A stretch of 64,000 nucleotides of DNA from Pseudomonas paralactis (GCF_001439735.1 NZ_JYLN01000014.1:1-64000); one strand, 5' to 3'. Counted from the first letter of the stretch, positions 48,029 to 56,922 are shown. Program-made: numbers and translations. Notes: generated from the sequence alone by a model not told the origin.

Positions 48029-50239
48029 TTATTGTTCGTGGGTTTGCAGCAACACCTGCCGCGTGATCGGCAAGTGATGCAGATAGCCTTTTGAAGCCGC
48101 TGTGCGGGTCGGGCGCGGGAGTACATTGCCGGCCGATGAGAGGCGCAAGCGCCGCAACATCGAACTCCACTTGCCCGGCATCGGCGCCAGGGACTCATAG
48201 CCCACGCGCACGCGCTGCCATTGCGCAGCGACCTGCTCGGCACTGGTCAACGCGCGCATGTACGCATCAATGGCGTCGGCAGCCCAGGCCGAATGCCCGG
48301 TCGAGACGTTATCGATGGTGTTGTGCAGGTCGACGAACGCCGTGCTGAACCCGTAGTGCCGTAAAAAGCGCCGCGCCGAGCGATAGCTGCCGCCCACGCC
48401 GGAGAGCTCCATCGCCAGGTTCATGCCGAGTACTTCAGGCATGAACGTCACCGGCAGTTTGCCCAGGCACAGCCAATACACCGGCAGGCGGAAGGAGTCC
48501 TCATCCAGGCGCGGGTCGTCGGCAAATTCACGGCTACCGGTGGGCGCCAGTTCGAAATCCATGTCGCGCAGGCCGTCGCGATAAATTTTCGGGTGATTGA
48601 GCGCCTCGATGCCGTTGCCCAATTCATCCCAGTAGGTTTGGAACAGGGTGTAGCCCACATGGGAAGACGCCAGCCCCAGGTCGGTAAAGCCTTGCAGCCA
48701 GGCACCGTCGATCAGCGTCAGCGGCGCCAGTTGCAGGGTCGACTCGATAATTTCTTCGCGGCTGGGCATTTGCGCCGGGTCACTGTCATCGAACTGCTGG
48801 CCGTTCTGGTCATGCTTGTCCAGCAACCAGGCGCGCAGCACATTGGGACCCCACTGCTCCGGCAACTGGCGCTCGGACGTCTTCAGCGATTGGCGCGAAC
48901 GCTCAAGCCAACGGCTCACATAGGCCTGGGCAAACTGGCGGGTGGCCGGCTGCAGTGCGCGCCCCTGCAAGACAAAATAGGCCTCGCGCAGGTTCTTGGG
49001 CCAGTGGCCGGTGTCGGCGGGGCTGGCTGTGTGCGGGCGGGGCTCAGTGGTGGCACTGTCGATTGGCTGGCGTGGCAGTTGCGGTGTGGCGCCGGCCTGG
49101 GGCAACCAGTCGATCCACTGGCGAATCACGCCCAGGTCTGCCTCGCTGAAGATACGGAACATGCGCCCGGTCGGTGCCACCAGGCTGGTGACCAGCAGGC
49201 TTTTTTTCGAGTTGCCAGGCACGATCAGGCGGCTGCGTGACAGCACATCCAGCAGGGGCAACGGGTCGTGCTGCGCTTCTTCGATCCACAGCGCCAGGCT
49301 GCGCCCTTCAATCAAATAATTCTGGTGATACACCGCGCCCACCCGGGCCAGGCGTTGCATCAAATGCGCCATGGCTTGCCGGGGCGAGGTGGCGGTCAGC
49401 GAGGCGTTATACAGCTGCGCATTCCAGCGTTGCAGCGCACCGAACAACCAATTGGCGCCACGCAGCAGACGGGCCTGGCGCTCTTCGCCCTGCTCGATGA
49501 TGCGGTGCGCGACCCATTGGCTGATATGGCGCAACGAAGCCGGCTCCAGGCCGGGGAATGACGCACTCAGGTCCAGCCGACCCGGTTCCAGCGCCAACTC
49601 CTCAAGCTGGCCCATGGCGGCCCAGCCCGGGCATAAACCGACGGTGCGCAGGGCCCAATCGACACCGCAGAGTTCATCACCATAGGCATCGCTGCGTCGG
49701 CTCAGGGCCAGCAGCACCGCGGGCAGTTCGAACGCGTCGTCATGCAGGTCCGGCAGGGTCGCCAGTTGCGCCGGGGCCAAGGCGTAGGCGGTCAGTTGTA
49801 GCTGGCCCAGCAGTGCGTTGAAGTGATGGGCGCGCGACGCGTTCGGGTAGCCGACGCCGATGTCATGGGCAAACAGTTGCATCAGGCGCAATTGCGCGGG
49901 GTCTTCAAATACACCAGGCGCGCTCAGGCCCTGCAGCCAGCAGCCCAGCACCGAGGCCATCGGTGCCGAATACACCGCCAACGCCTGGGCAAAAGCGCGG
50001 GCGTTGTGCTGTTCGACGGCAGCGGTGGCGGCACCGGCGTACGCCGACGCTTGCTGCGACTGCCACGCGTCGATCCGCTGGGACAGCAGCGGCAACTGCA
50101 CCGGCTCGACATCGTCACCCAGCAGGTTGTCGAGATACTCCGCATCCAGAAAACATTCAGGGTCCAGCGCCAAACGATAGAGTTCGCGCCACCTGTCGTG
50201 CGCGGCGATGCGTGTTGGAATCGAGCCATCCATAGCCAT
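48029..50239 (-). CDS. gvgC: Haem-oxygenase-like diiron oxygenase (iron-containing redox enzyme family)
   Basis: 736 residues from ATG 50239 with GGAAGG 6 bases upstream. The C-terminal third looks like a haem-oxygenase-like diiron oxidase (HDO) fold: candidate metal ligands Glu539 and His549 in YWDELGNGIEALNHPKIY, Glu611 in LAMELSG, and the helix with His639, Asp643 and His649 (LHNTIDNVSTGHSAWA). Residues 1-~430 are not assigned; YGDELCGVDWA (~190) may be a second, degenerate HDO-like half. HDO enzymes (e.g. SznF, UndA) carry out N-oxygenation or oxidative decarboxylation. This is the best candidate for making the N-O bond or the olefin of FVG (inference). Confidence 0.82.
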   Translation of the reverse strand: MAMDGSIPTRIAAHDRWRELYRLALDPECFLDAEYLDNLLGDDVEPVQLPLLSQRIDAWQSQQASAYAGAATAAVEQHNARAFAQALAVYSAPMASVLGCWLQGLSAPGVFEDPAQLRLMQLFAHDIGVGYPNASRAHHFNALLGQLQLTAYALAPAQLATLPDLHDDAFELPAVLLALSRRSDAYGDELCGVDWALRTVGLCPGWAAMGQLEELALEPGRLDLSASFPGLEPASLRHISQWVAHRIIEQGEERQARLLRGANWLFGALQRWNAQLYNASLTATSPRQAMAHLMQRLARVGAVYHQNYLIEGRSLALWIEEAQHDPLPLLDVLSRSRLIVPGNSKKSLLVTSLVAPTGRMFRIFSEADLGVIRQWIDWLPQAGATPQLPRQPIDSATTEPRPHTASPADTGHWPKNLREAYFVLQGRALQPATRQFAQAYVSRWLERSRQSLKTSERQLPEQWGPNVLRAWLLDKHDQNGQQFDDSDPAQMPSREEIIESTLQLAPLTLIDGAWLQGFTDLGLASSHVGYTLFQTYWDELGNGIEALNHPKIYRDGLRDMDFELAPTGSREFADDPRLDEDSFRLPVYWLCLGKLPVTFMPEVLGMNLAMELSGVGGSYRSARRFLRHYGFSTAFVDLHNTIDNVSTGHSAWAADAIDAYMRALTSAEQVAAQWQRVRVGYESLAPMPGKWSSMLRRLRLSSAGNVLPRPTRTAASKGYLHHLPITRQVLLQTHEQ

Positions 50240-50256
50240 TACCTTCCAGTGCTGCG

Positions 50257-50340
50257 TCAGAACATCGGATAAATGGAGGAGTCAGGTTTCTTCTTCTTTT
50301 TTCCAAACAGGCGCTGGAAAAACTTCTTGATGGATTTCAT
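50257..50340 (-). CDS. gvgB: 27-residue basic small peptide of the cluster
   Basis: An 84-bp ORF from ATG 50340, AAGGA 7 bases upstream, ending 17 bp before the oxygenase gene. The product is MKSIKKFFQRLFGKKKKK then PDSSIYPMF. It is an amphipathic, strongly basic N terminus (KKFFQRLF) with five Lys in a row and a short aromatic tail. It is packed tightly between its neighbours, with a good ribosome-binding site. It fits the second sub-150-nt ORF reported as essential in the WH6 FVG cluster. It could be a peptide scaffold for biosynthesis on its C terminus, or a membrane-surface tether. Confidence 0.72.
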   Translation of the reverse strand: MKSIKKFFQRLFGKKKKKPDSSIYPMF

Positions 50341-50352
50341 GTGCAAGTCCTT

Positions 50353-51360
50353 TTAGCGGGTGACATCGAGAATAAGTTTTGAAACCAGGTCATTGCCGGC
50401 ATCGGTGAAGTGGATGCGATCAACGAACTGCCAGTCCTGCGGCTTCAGTGCCTCTGCCAACAACGGTGTGATATCGACAAACCCCACGCCCATGGCCCGG
50501 GCCCCGTCGCGCAGGCGCTGGGCGTAGGCTTCGCGAACCGAGGTTTGCAGGATGTCGCCATACACCTCGGTGAAATTGCCGAGCTGGTCGAGTTCGGCAA
50601 ACAGTTGCTCTTCCTCATGGCTGCCGGTCTCGCGCACCCAGCCGGCGAGCGGTTGCAGGATGAACGTCAGTTTCGCACCCATGTCGGCGGCCAGGGCGCG
50701 CCAGATATCCAGGTGCTGCAAGGTCAGGTTGGCGGCGTAGTCGATCTGTTCCTGCATCGACGGCGGTGCGGGCTGCTCGGGCTCTTGAGGCTTGCCGAAC
50801 AGATTCGACAGGCTCCAGTTGCTGGCGGCCGGCTGCTGGGGCGTCAAGGCATCGAAAAATTGATGGCAGTTGAAAAACGCGCCGTGCTCGCCCCGATAGT
50901 GGTGAGGCTGACGTGCCAGGCCAAGGTTGTTGAAACCGGAAAACAACACGATTTCATCGACCTTGGGCAGGTGATGCCGGTTCAGGGTAAACAGCACCAG
51001 TTCCTGGGTAGAGTTGAAACTGCGGCCGCCGAAATTGATCCAGCGCTGGCCGCGGGAATCGTTGTGCGTGAGGCGTGAAGCCAGGGTCCAGTTGTCGGCG
51101 CTTGCGCCAATGCCGAAGACGGTGGAACTGCCCGCCAACAGGCGTACCGGGCCATTGCCCTTGACGCCATCGACCACCGAGTAGCGGGTGCCCAATGACT
51201 CGGAGTAGCGAAAGCCGGATGAATCGGTATTGACCACGGGGGAAGCATGATCAGTAGGATGGAAGTACATCAAGTAGGGTAGCCATCGAACCTCACCGGC
51301 ATCGGTGAATTTCTGTTCGTACTCGGCCATCTGCGGTGTGAGCGTCATCCTTGTCGTCAT
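50353..51360 (-). CDS. gvgA: SGNH/GDSL-fold hydrolase-like protein
   Basis: 335 residues. SGNH blocks: GSST (77-80, nucleophile Ser78/79), the Gly of GGRSFNSTQE, Asn of FSGFNNLG, and Asp314/His317 in DRIHFTD. There is no signal peptide, so it is cytoplasmic. First gene of the minus-strand operon; it could be an esterase or an acyl/peptide-releasing enzyme acting on a protected intermediate. ATG 51348 is an alternative start with an equally poor ribosome-binding site. Confidence 0.82.
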   Translation of the reverse strand: MTTRMTLTPQMAEYEQKFTDAGEVRWLPYLMYFHPTDHASPVVNTDSSGFRYSESLGTRYSVVDGVKGNGPVRLLAGSSTVFGIGASADNWTLASRLTHNDSRGQRWINFGGRSFNSTQELVLFTLNRHHLPKVDEIVLFSGFNNLGLARQPHHYRGEHGAFFNCHQFFDALTPQQPAASNWSLSNLFGKPQEPEQPAPPSMQEQIDYAANLTLQHLDIWRALAADMGAKLTFILQPLAGWVRETGSHEEEQLFAELDQLGNFTEVYGDILQTSVREAYAQRLRDGARAMGVGFVDITPLLAEALKPQDWQFVDRIHFTDAGNDLVSKLILDVTR

Positions 51361-51670
51361 AGCGCTTGATCCATTATTCGCTGGGCAGATTCAAACACCT
51401 GTGGGTTTGTCAGGCGTTTGTTTTGTAGGGCATTTCTGAAAATTTGGTACGTACAGTGCTGCTTTTCTATTTTGTGACTACTTTGTATCAACCTTGTCCA
51501 AGGTCTCGTGCACTGTTATGGGACCTATCATCCCAAGGCGTCGATGTGTATTGCAGATACAGCAGAACTCAATATTTTGAATACAGATTAGGTTTTCACG
51601 CTAAAAATTTTTCAAAAAAAGGCCAATCTGTACCTTCTTAAGCGACAGATCAGAAGCTACAGTCGGGCCT
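51361..51670. promoter_or_regulatory. Divergent regulatory region between gvgA-K and gvgR
   Basis: 310 bp without a gene, visibly richer in A and T than its surroundings. TACAGATT (51582-51589) is repeated inverted as AATCTGTA (51625-51632) and again, in part, as GACAGATC (51643-51650). These are plausible operator elements for the divergently transcribed MocR-type regulator. I could not assign -35/-10 pairs with confidence. Confidence 0.5.
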
Positions 51671-53140
51671 ATGACTCTTTATCTGAACCTCGCCGAATTC
51701 ATCAGCAGCCGCATCGAACAAGGCCTGTATGGGCCCGGTGAGCGTTTGCCATCTGTACGCACCCTCAGCCATGAGCACGGCGTCAGCCTGACCACCGTGC
51801 AACAGGCTTACCGTGTATTGGAATGTTCGGGGTTGGCGGTGTCGCGCCCCAAGTCGGGCTATTTCGTGCCGTCGGACCGGCGTGTGGCGCCTTTGCCGCA
51901 GATGGGGCGACCCGTCCTGCGTCCGGTGGATATTTCCCAGTGGGACATGGTTCAGGAGCTGATACGCCTGGATCAAAGCGCCGATATCGTACAACTGGGC
52001 TGCGGAATGCCGGACATCAGCGTGCCGACCCTCAAGCCACTGCTGACCACCATGGCCCGTATCAGTCGGCGCAGTGATAATGCCAGCCTGCAATACAGCC
52101 ACATTCAGGGTGTATTGGCGTTGCGCGAACAGATCGCCCGGCTGTCCATCGATGCGGGTGTCCGCCTGACCCCGGCCGACCTGGTTGTCACCAGCGGCTG
52201 TCAGGAAGCACTTTCCACCGCAATTCGTGCGATTTGCGCACCCGGCGATATCGTCGCGATCGCCTCGCCGAGCTACTACGGGATGATGCAGATCCTCAAG
52301 GCGGCCGGACTCAAGGCGCTGGAGATCCCCAGCGACCCGGTGACCGGCATCAACCTGGAAGCCCTGGAGATGGCCCTGGAGCAGTGGCCGATCAAGGTGA
52401 TCCAGTTGACCGCCAACTGTAACAACCCGATGGGCTACATCATGCCCGACGAGCGCAAGCTCAAGCTGATCCGCATGGCCCAGCGCTTCGACATCCCGAT
52501 CATCGAAGACGATATTTACGGTGACCTGTCGCATCGCTATCCGCGGCCACGCTCACTCAAATCCTTCGATGAAGACAACCGTGTGGTGTTGTGCAGTTCG
52601 TTTTCCAAGACCGTGGCCCCTGGCCTGCGCGTCGGCTGGATCGCCCCGGGGCGCTATCTGCCCCAGGTGCTGCATATGAAATTCATCGGTTCGGGTGCCA
52701 CCGTCACCCAACCGCAACTGGCCGTCGCCGAATTTATCGCCAAGGGTAACTACCAACTGCACCTGCGGCGTATGCGCAAGCAGTACAAGCGCAACGGCGA
52801 TTTGATGAGTGAGTGGGTCAACCGCTACTTCCCGGCGGGGACCCGGGTCAGCCAGCCTCAGGGTGGCTTTACGCTGTGGGTCGAGCTGCCCGGGGAGTTC
52901 GATACCTACGCGCTTAATCGGCTGTTGGAAGCACAGGATGTTCAGGTGGCCAACGGTAATATTTTCTCGGCAGCTGGAAAGTACCGTAATTGCATCCGGC
53001 TGAACTTCGCCAACCCTCCCACACGCAAGGTTGAGATAGCCGTGCAAAAGGTCGGGCAAACCGTTGGCCAGTTGATACAGATGGAGTTGGACAACCCCCT
53101 CACCACGCAACAATGGCAGCCTCAGCCCTCTGGGTTTTAA
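51671..53140 (+). CDS. gvgR: MocR-type (GntR/aminotransferase I) PLP-dependent transcription regulator
   Basis: 489 residues. The N-terminal GntR winged helix (1-~68: GERLPSVRTLSHEHGVSLTTVQQAY) is joined by a linker to a fold-type I aminotransferase-like domain with Asn252 (NCNNPMG), Asp280/Tyr283 and the PLP Lys313 (SSFSKTVAPGLRVGW). MocR regulators sense amino acids or PLP adducts. It is divergent from the biosynthetic operon, which is the usual layout for a cluster-specific activator; the likely ligand is an intermediate or the final amino acid. Confidence 0.9.
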   Translation: MTLYLNLAEFISSRIEQGLYGPGERLPSVRTLSHEHGVSLTTVQQAYRVLECSGLAVSRPKSGYFVPSDRRVAPLPQMGRPVLRPVDISQWDMVQELIRLDQSADIVQLGCGMPDISVPTLKPLLTTMARISRRSDNASLQYSHIQGVLALREQIARLSIDAGVRLTPADLVVTSGCQEALSTAIRAICAPGDIVAIASPSYYGMMQILKAAGLKALEIPSDPVTGINLEALEMALEQWPIKVIQLTANCNNPMGYIMPDERKLKLIRMAQRFDIPIIEDDIYGDLSHRYPRPRSLKSFDEDNRVVLCSSFSKTVAPGLRVGWIAPGRYLPQVLHMKFIGSGATVTQPQLAVAEFIAKGNYQLHLRRMRKQYKRNGDLMSEWVNRYFPAGTRVSQPQGGFTLWVELPGEFDTYALNRLLEAQDVQVANGNIFSAAGKYRNCIRLNFANPPTRKVEIAVQKVGQTVGQLIQMELDNPLTTQQWQPQPSGF

Positions 53141-53226
53141 GTGGCTGTGTGCTCACTCGGCGGCATTTGTTCTCAGGGGTCACACGATTTAGGCTGTAGC
53201 CCTCTTTAAGAAGAAGGAACGCCGCG

Positions 53227-53988
53227 ATGACCTGGTCCGCCAAGCAGTACACCCTGTTCGAACAACAGCGCACTCGCCCGGTCCGCGACCTGGTAGCGGC
53301 GATTCCCGAAACCAACGTGCGCACAGCCGTCGACCTGGGCTGCGGGCCGGGCAACTCCACGGCGGTGTTGGCCGAGCGTTTCCCCCAGGCGCGCGTCACC
53401 GGGCTGGACAGCTCCGATGATATGTTGGCCGATGCCCGCAAACGCCTGCCGGCGCTGAGCTTTGAGCTGGCAGATATCGGCGCCTGGAACCCCGCGCAAA
53501 CATTCGACGTAATCCTGGCAAACGCGTCCCTGCAATGGCTGCCAGACCACGCCGTGCTCTATCCGCACCTGGTCAAACAATTGAACCCCGGCGGTACGCT
53601 GGCGGTGCAAACGCCGGACAATCTCGACGAACCCGCCCACCGGTTGGCCCGCGAAGTGGCGGGCGACGGGCCATGGTCGGCGAAGATCGGCGCGGTCAAA
53701 CACAATGAGCGGCACACCGCCAGTTACTACTATGAGTTGCTGAGCAAGCATTGCAGCACGGTGGATGTGTGGCGCACCACCTACCAGCACCCGTTGGCGG
53801 ATCATGCGGCGGTGGTGGAGTGGTTCAAGGCGTCGGCATTGCGGCCGTTTCTTGCGCCGTTGACCGACGACGAAAAGGCCGCCTTCCTGCAGCAATACCA
53901 GGCGCGAATTGCCCAGGCTTATCCAGCCCTGGCCGATGGCACGGTGTTGCTGCCCTTTCCGCGCCTGTTCATCATCGCCACACGCTAA
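53227..53988 (+). CDS. tam: Trans-aconitate 2-methyltransferase
   Basis: 253 residues. SAM-binding motif DLGCGPGNST (~37-46), then ILANASLQWLPDH and a C-terminal family block, all as in E. coli Tam. It methylates trans-aconitate, detoxifying a spontaneous inhibitor of aconitase. GAAGGAA precedes the ATG. It lies 86 bp after gvgR and marks the right edge of the accessory cluster. Confidence 0.92.
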   Translation: MTWSAKQYTLFEQQRTRPVRDLVAAIPETNVRTAVDLGCGPGNSTAVLAERFPQARVTGLDSSDDMLADARKRLPALSFELADIGAWNPAQTFDVILANASLQWLPDHAVLYPHLVKQLNPGGTLAVQTPDNLDEPAHRLAREVAGDGPWSAKIGAVKHNERHTASYYYELLSKHCSTVDVWRTTYQHPLADHAAVVEWFKASALRPFLAPLTDDEKAAFLQQYQARIAQAYPALADGTVLLPFPRLFIIATR

Positions 53989-53995
53989 CGCAATC

Positions 53996-54032
53996 GGCTT
54001 AAGTGGCGGTCACGCGGCCGCCGCTTAAGCCT
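53996..54032. terminator. Hairpin between convergent tam and cysteine hydrolase genes
   Basis: Stem GGCTTAAG-TGGCGG / CCGC-CGCTTAAGCC around ACGCGG. It contains the stop codon of the minus-strand gene. There is no T-run, so it may act mainly as a 3'-end stabiliser. Confidence 0.55.
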
Positions 54033-54573
54033 GCAAATATTCCTGCGCCGACACTACACCGGCATAGCCAAATGCCAACGACGCCATGTACGCCCCATGC
54101 ACCTGCGCCGCCGGGATCACCTGGCCGTTGAATTCCTGATCGCGGGTAGCGCAAGCGTCATGGATCACCGTGACCTTATAGCCCAGGTCCGCCGCCGCCC
54201 GCACCACAGCATCCACACACATATGACTCATGCTGCCGACCACCACCAGATCGGTGATGCTGCGCTGCTCCAGCAACTCGCGCAGGTTGGTTTGGCGAAA
54301 CGCATTCACAAAATGCTTGAGCACTACCGGTTCGTCACCCTGGTTCAACACCTTGTCATGCAGGCGAGCACCTTCGGAGCCGGGTGTGAAGAACGGCGCA
54401 TCGTCGCCTTCAAACTCATGGCGTACATGAATCACCGCATCGCCAGCCTGTCGAAAGGCCTGTAGCACCTGCGCCGCCTTGTCCGCTGCGGCTTCCACAC
54501 CGTCAAGCGGCCACTTGCCCTGGGGGAAGTAGTCGTTCTGGATATCGATTAGGATGAGCGCTTGCTTGGCCAT
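54025..54573 (-). CDS. Cysteine hydrolase, isochorismatase family
   Basis: 182 residues. The catalytic triad is Asp10 (LILIDIQNDY), Lys86 (VVLKHF) and Cys119 (GSMSHMCVDA). Relatives hydrolyse nicotinamide, isochorismate, biuret or similar amides. ATG 54573 gives the family start MAKQALILIDIQ; the frame continues upstream without similarity. It is divergent from an AraC-type regulator 97 bp away, which may control it. Confidence 0.9.
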   Translation of the reverse strand: MAKQALILIDIQNDYFPQGKWPLDGVEAAADKAAQVLQAFRQAGDAVIHVRHEFEGDDAPFFTPGSEGARLHDKVLNQGDEPVVLKHFVNAFRQTNLRELLEQRSITDLVVVGSMSHMCVDAVVRAAADLGYKVTVIHDACATRDQEFNGQVIPAAQVHGAYMASLAFGYAGVVSAQEYLQA

Positions 54574-54669
54574 GTGTATTGCCTCGTGATGGGTTGATGG
54601 GCCCAGTATCTTAGCTGGCGCCAAGGTTGAGAATTGGCCGCACCGACAATAACAGGGGGAAAACTGACA

Positions 54670-55641
54670 ATGGCCGTGGAACGCGCGACGCTCGAACTGG
54701 GTGTATTGATCTATCAGGGCGCGCAACTGGCTGCAGTGCATGGGCTGACCGACCTGTTCGGGGTCGCCAATCGCATCGCCGCCGAGCATCAAGCTGCGCA
54801 ACTGCCGCTGCTGCGGGTCAGTCACTGGCAGGTGGACGCCCACGGCACGCCTGCGCGTGTGTTCGACAGCCACCCAGGGCCGGACCAACCGATGATGGCT
54901 CTGCTGGTACCGCCGTCGATTGGCGAGTTCACCGAAGACCAGGCGCCGCCCGCGCTGCTGGAGTGGATCCGCCGGCAGCATGGCGCCGGTACGGTGCTTG
55001 GCGGTGTGTGCATCGGCTCAATCATGCTGGCGCGCAGCGGCCTGTTGGACGGGCGCTGCGCCACCGCTCACTGGTCGTCCTCGCAAGCCTTTGCGGCCAG
55101 TTACCCGGCAGTGCGTCTGGAAGCGGATAAACCCATCGTCGATGACGGCGACCTGATCACCACCGCCGGGCTGATGGCCTGGTCCGAACTGGGCCTGCGC
55201 CTGGTCGACCGGCTGATGGGCCCCAGTGTCGCAGCCGACACTGCGCGGTTTCTGGTGATCGAACACAGTGACAGCGCCAGCCAGTGCGGCAGCAACTTTG
55301 CGCCGATTTTAAGGCACGGTGACAGTGCGATCCTCAAGATCCAACATTGGTTGCAAGCCAGCGGCGCCGTGGATGTTTCGGTGGCGGCGATGGCGCAGGA
55401 GGCGAACCTGGAAGAACGCACGTTTTTACGGCGTTTTCGCAGTGCGACGGGGCTCAAACCCACCGAGTACTGCCAGCATCTGCGGGTCGGCAAGGCCCGG
55501 CAGATGCTGGAGTTCACCAACAGCACGATCGACCACATCGCCTGGACCGTGGGTTATCAGGACCCCAGCGCTTTTCGCGCAATCTTCAAGAAGATTACCG
55601 GCCTGGCCCCCAGCGACTACCGTGCCCGGTTTGGCGTTTGA
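54670..55641 (+). CDS. GlxA-like transcription regulator (DJ-1/PfpI + AraC HTH)
   Basis: 323 residues from ATG 54670 behind AGGGGGA. The N-terminal DJ-1/PfpI-like domain (~8-180) carries the elbow Cys in GGVCIGSIMLARSG. The C-terminal AraC DNA-binding domain (~220-320) ends RVGKARQMLEF...YQDPSAFRAIFKKITG. Members respond to small nitrogenous metabolites. The gene is divergent from the cysteine hydrolase, the likely target. Confidence 0.9.
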   Translation: MAVERATLELGVLIYQGAQLAAVHGLTDLFGVANRIAAEHQAAQLPLLRVSHWQVDAHGTPARVFDSHPGPDQPMMALLVPPSIGEFTEDQAPPALLEWIRRQHGAGTVLGGVCIGSIMLARSGLLDGRCATAHWSSSQAFAASYPAVRLEADKPIVDDGDLITTAGLMAWSELGLRLVDRLMGPSVAADTARFLVIEHSDSASQCGSNFAPILRHGDSAILKIQHWLQASGAVDVSVAAMAQEANLEERTFLRRFRSATGLKPTEYCQHLRVGKARQMLEFTNSTIDHIAWTVGYQDPSAFRAIFKKITGLAPSDYRARFGV

Positions 55642-55812
55642 ATCGTGCAGAACGCCGTGGGTTTAACCCCTCGTCGTGCAGAATAAAACAGGCTAACTGC
55701 CATCGCCTTTCGCGCAACGTATTGATTTAAATACCAACCATCCCAAAGCGGCGTTGGCCTGATCCCTGCAGCTTTCCCGCTACACACAAGGTGGGATAGC
55801 CAAGGGGAACGC

Positions 55813-56922
55813 ATGACCCCGACAAATCGCAAGAAACTGGTGATCGCACACTCCACGCGTGCAGGTGCACCCCAGCACGAAGTTGAAACCAACCGCGCTT
55901 TGGCCCGCTGGCTGGCGCAGATATTGGGGCTCAAGTTTGGTGGCAGTTACGACCCTCAGGTCCATGCCGGTCGCGAGCTGTATTTGCTGCCCACTCAAAC
56001 CCTGGTCGGGCCGGCCTCGGCATTGCAGCTTAACGTCAGAGGGCCGGAAGATTTGTGGGGCGGCTATGTCGACCACGATTTCATGTGTACCAAAGCCATC
56101 AGTCACGGCCTGTTGAGCCCGGATGCCAAGGCACCTGAAGGTTGGTCGCCACTCTTCTGCGAGCGCGTCCGTGACGTGGTGTTGGACGGCTTGAGCGTGT
56201 TCGCCCTGGAAGACGCCAGGCCCGCCGCCACGCGCTTGCTCTATAGCGGCCCGATCCGTATGAAACCGGTGCACGCCTGTGCCGGACGCGGCCAGGAAGT
56301 TATCCACAGCCTCGATGAGTTCGACGCGATAGTGGCGCGTGCTGACGCGGCGGATCTGTTCAACGCCGGCGTGGTGCTGGAACAAGACCTGCACGATGTG
56401 GTCACCCACAGTGTGGGCCAGAGCTTTATCAGTGAGTACGTATTGAGCTATTGCGGCGAGCAATACCTGACCCAGGACGGGCAGGGCGAGCAGGTTTACG
56501 GCGGCTCCAACCTGCTGGTCGTACCCGGCTACTACGAAGACCTGCTGCAACTGGCCCTGCCGGACGATGTGCGGCAAGCCATCGAGCAAGCCCGGGTTTT
56601 CGATAATGCTGCCGACGAAGCCTACCCGGGGTTCTACGCCTCGCGGCGCAATTACGACATCGCCCAGGGCCTGGACGGTGACGGCCAGCGCCGTAGCGGC
56701 GTGCTCGAACAATCCTGGCGCATGGGCGGGGCCAGCAGCGCGGAAGTCGCGGCGCTGCAGAGCTTTATCAACAACCCGAGCCTCGCGGCCATTCGGGTGT
56801 CTTCGGTGGAAACCTACGTGGATCAAGCGCTGCCGGTGGATGCCATCGAGGTGTACCGAGGCCCGGCCGAAAACAGCGACTTTCTGCTCAAGTATGTGAC
56901 GGTTCAATCTTATGACGGCTAG
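55813..56922 (+). CDS. DUF3182 family protein
   Basis: 369 residues, recognised as the DUF3182 family of Pseudomonas and related proteobacteria. A region around 145-250 (IRMKPVHACAGRGQEVI, VVLEQDLHDVVTHSVGQ) has an ATP-grasp-like look. No function is established. It overlaps the following hydrolase by 11 bp, so the two are translationally coupled. The 171-bp gap before it holds no recognisable gene. Confidence 0.82.
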   Translation: MTPTNRKKLVIAHSTRAGAPQHEVETNRALARWLAQILGLKFGGSYDPQVHAGRELYLLPTQTLVGPASALQLNVRGPEDLWGGYVDHDFMCTKAISHGLLSPDAKAPEGWSPLFCERVRDVVLDGLSVFALEDARPAATRLLYSGPIRMKPVHACAGRGQEVIHSLDEFDAIVARADAADLFNAGVVLEQDLHDVVTHSVGQSFISEYVLSYCGEQYLTQDGQGEQVYGGSNLLVVPGYYEDLLQLALPDDVRQAIEQARVFDNAADEAYPGFYASRRNYDIAQGLDGDGQRRSGVLEQSWRMGGASSAEVAALQSFINNPSLAAIRVSSVETYVDQALPVDAIEVYRGPAENSDFLLKYVTVQSYDG

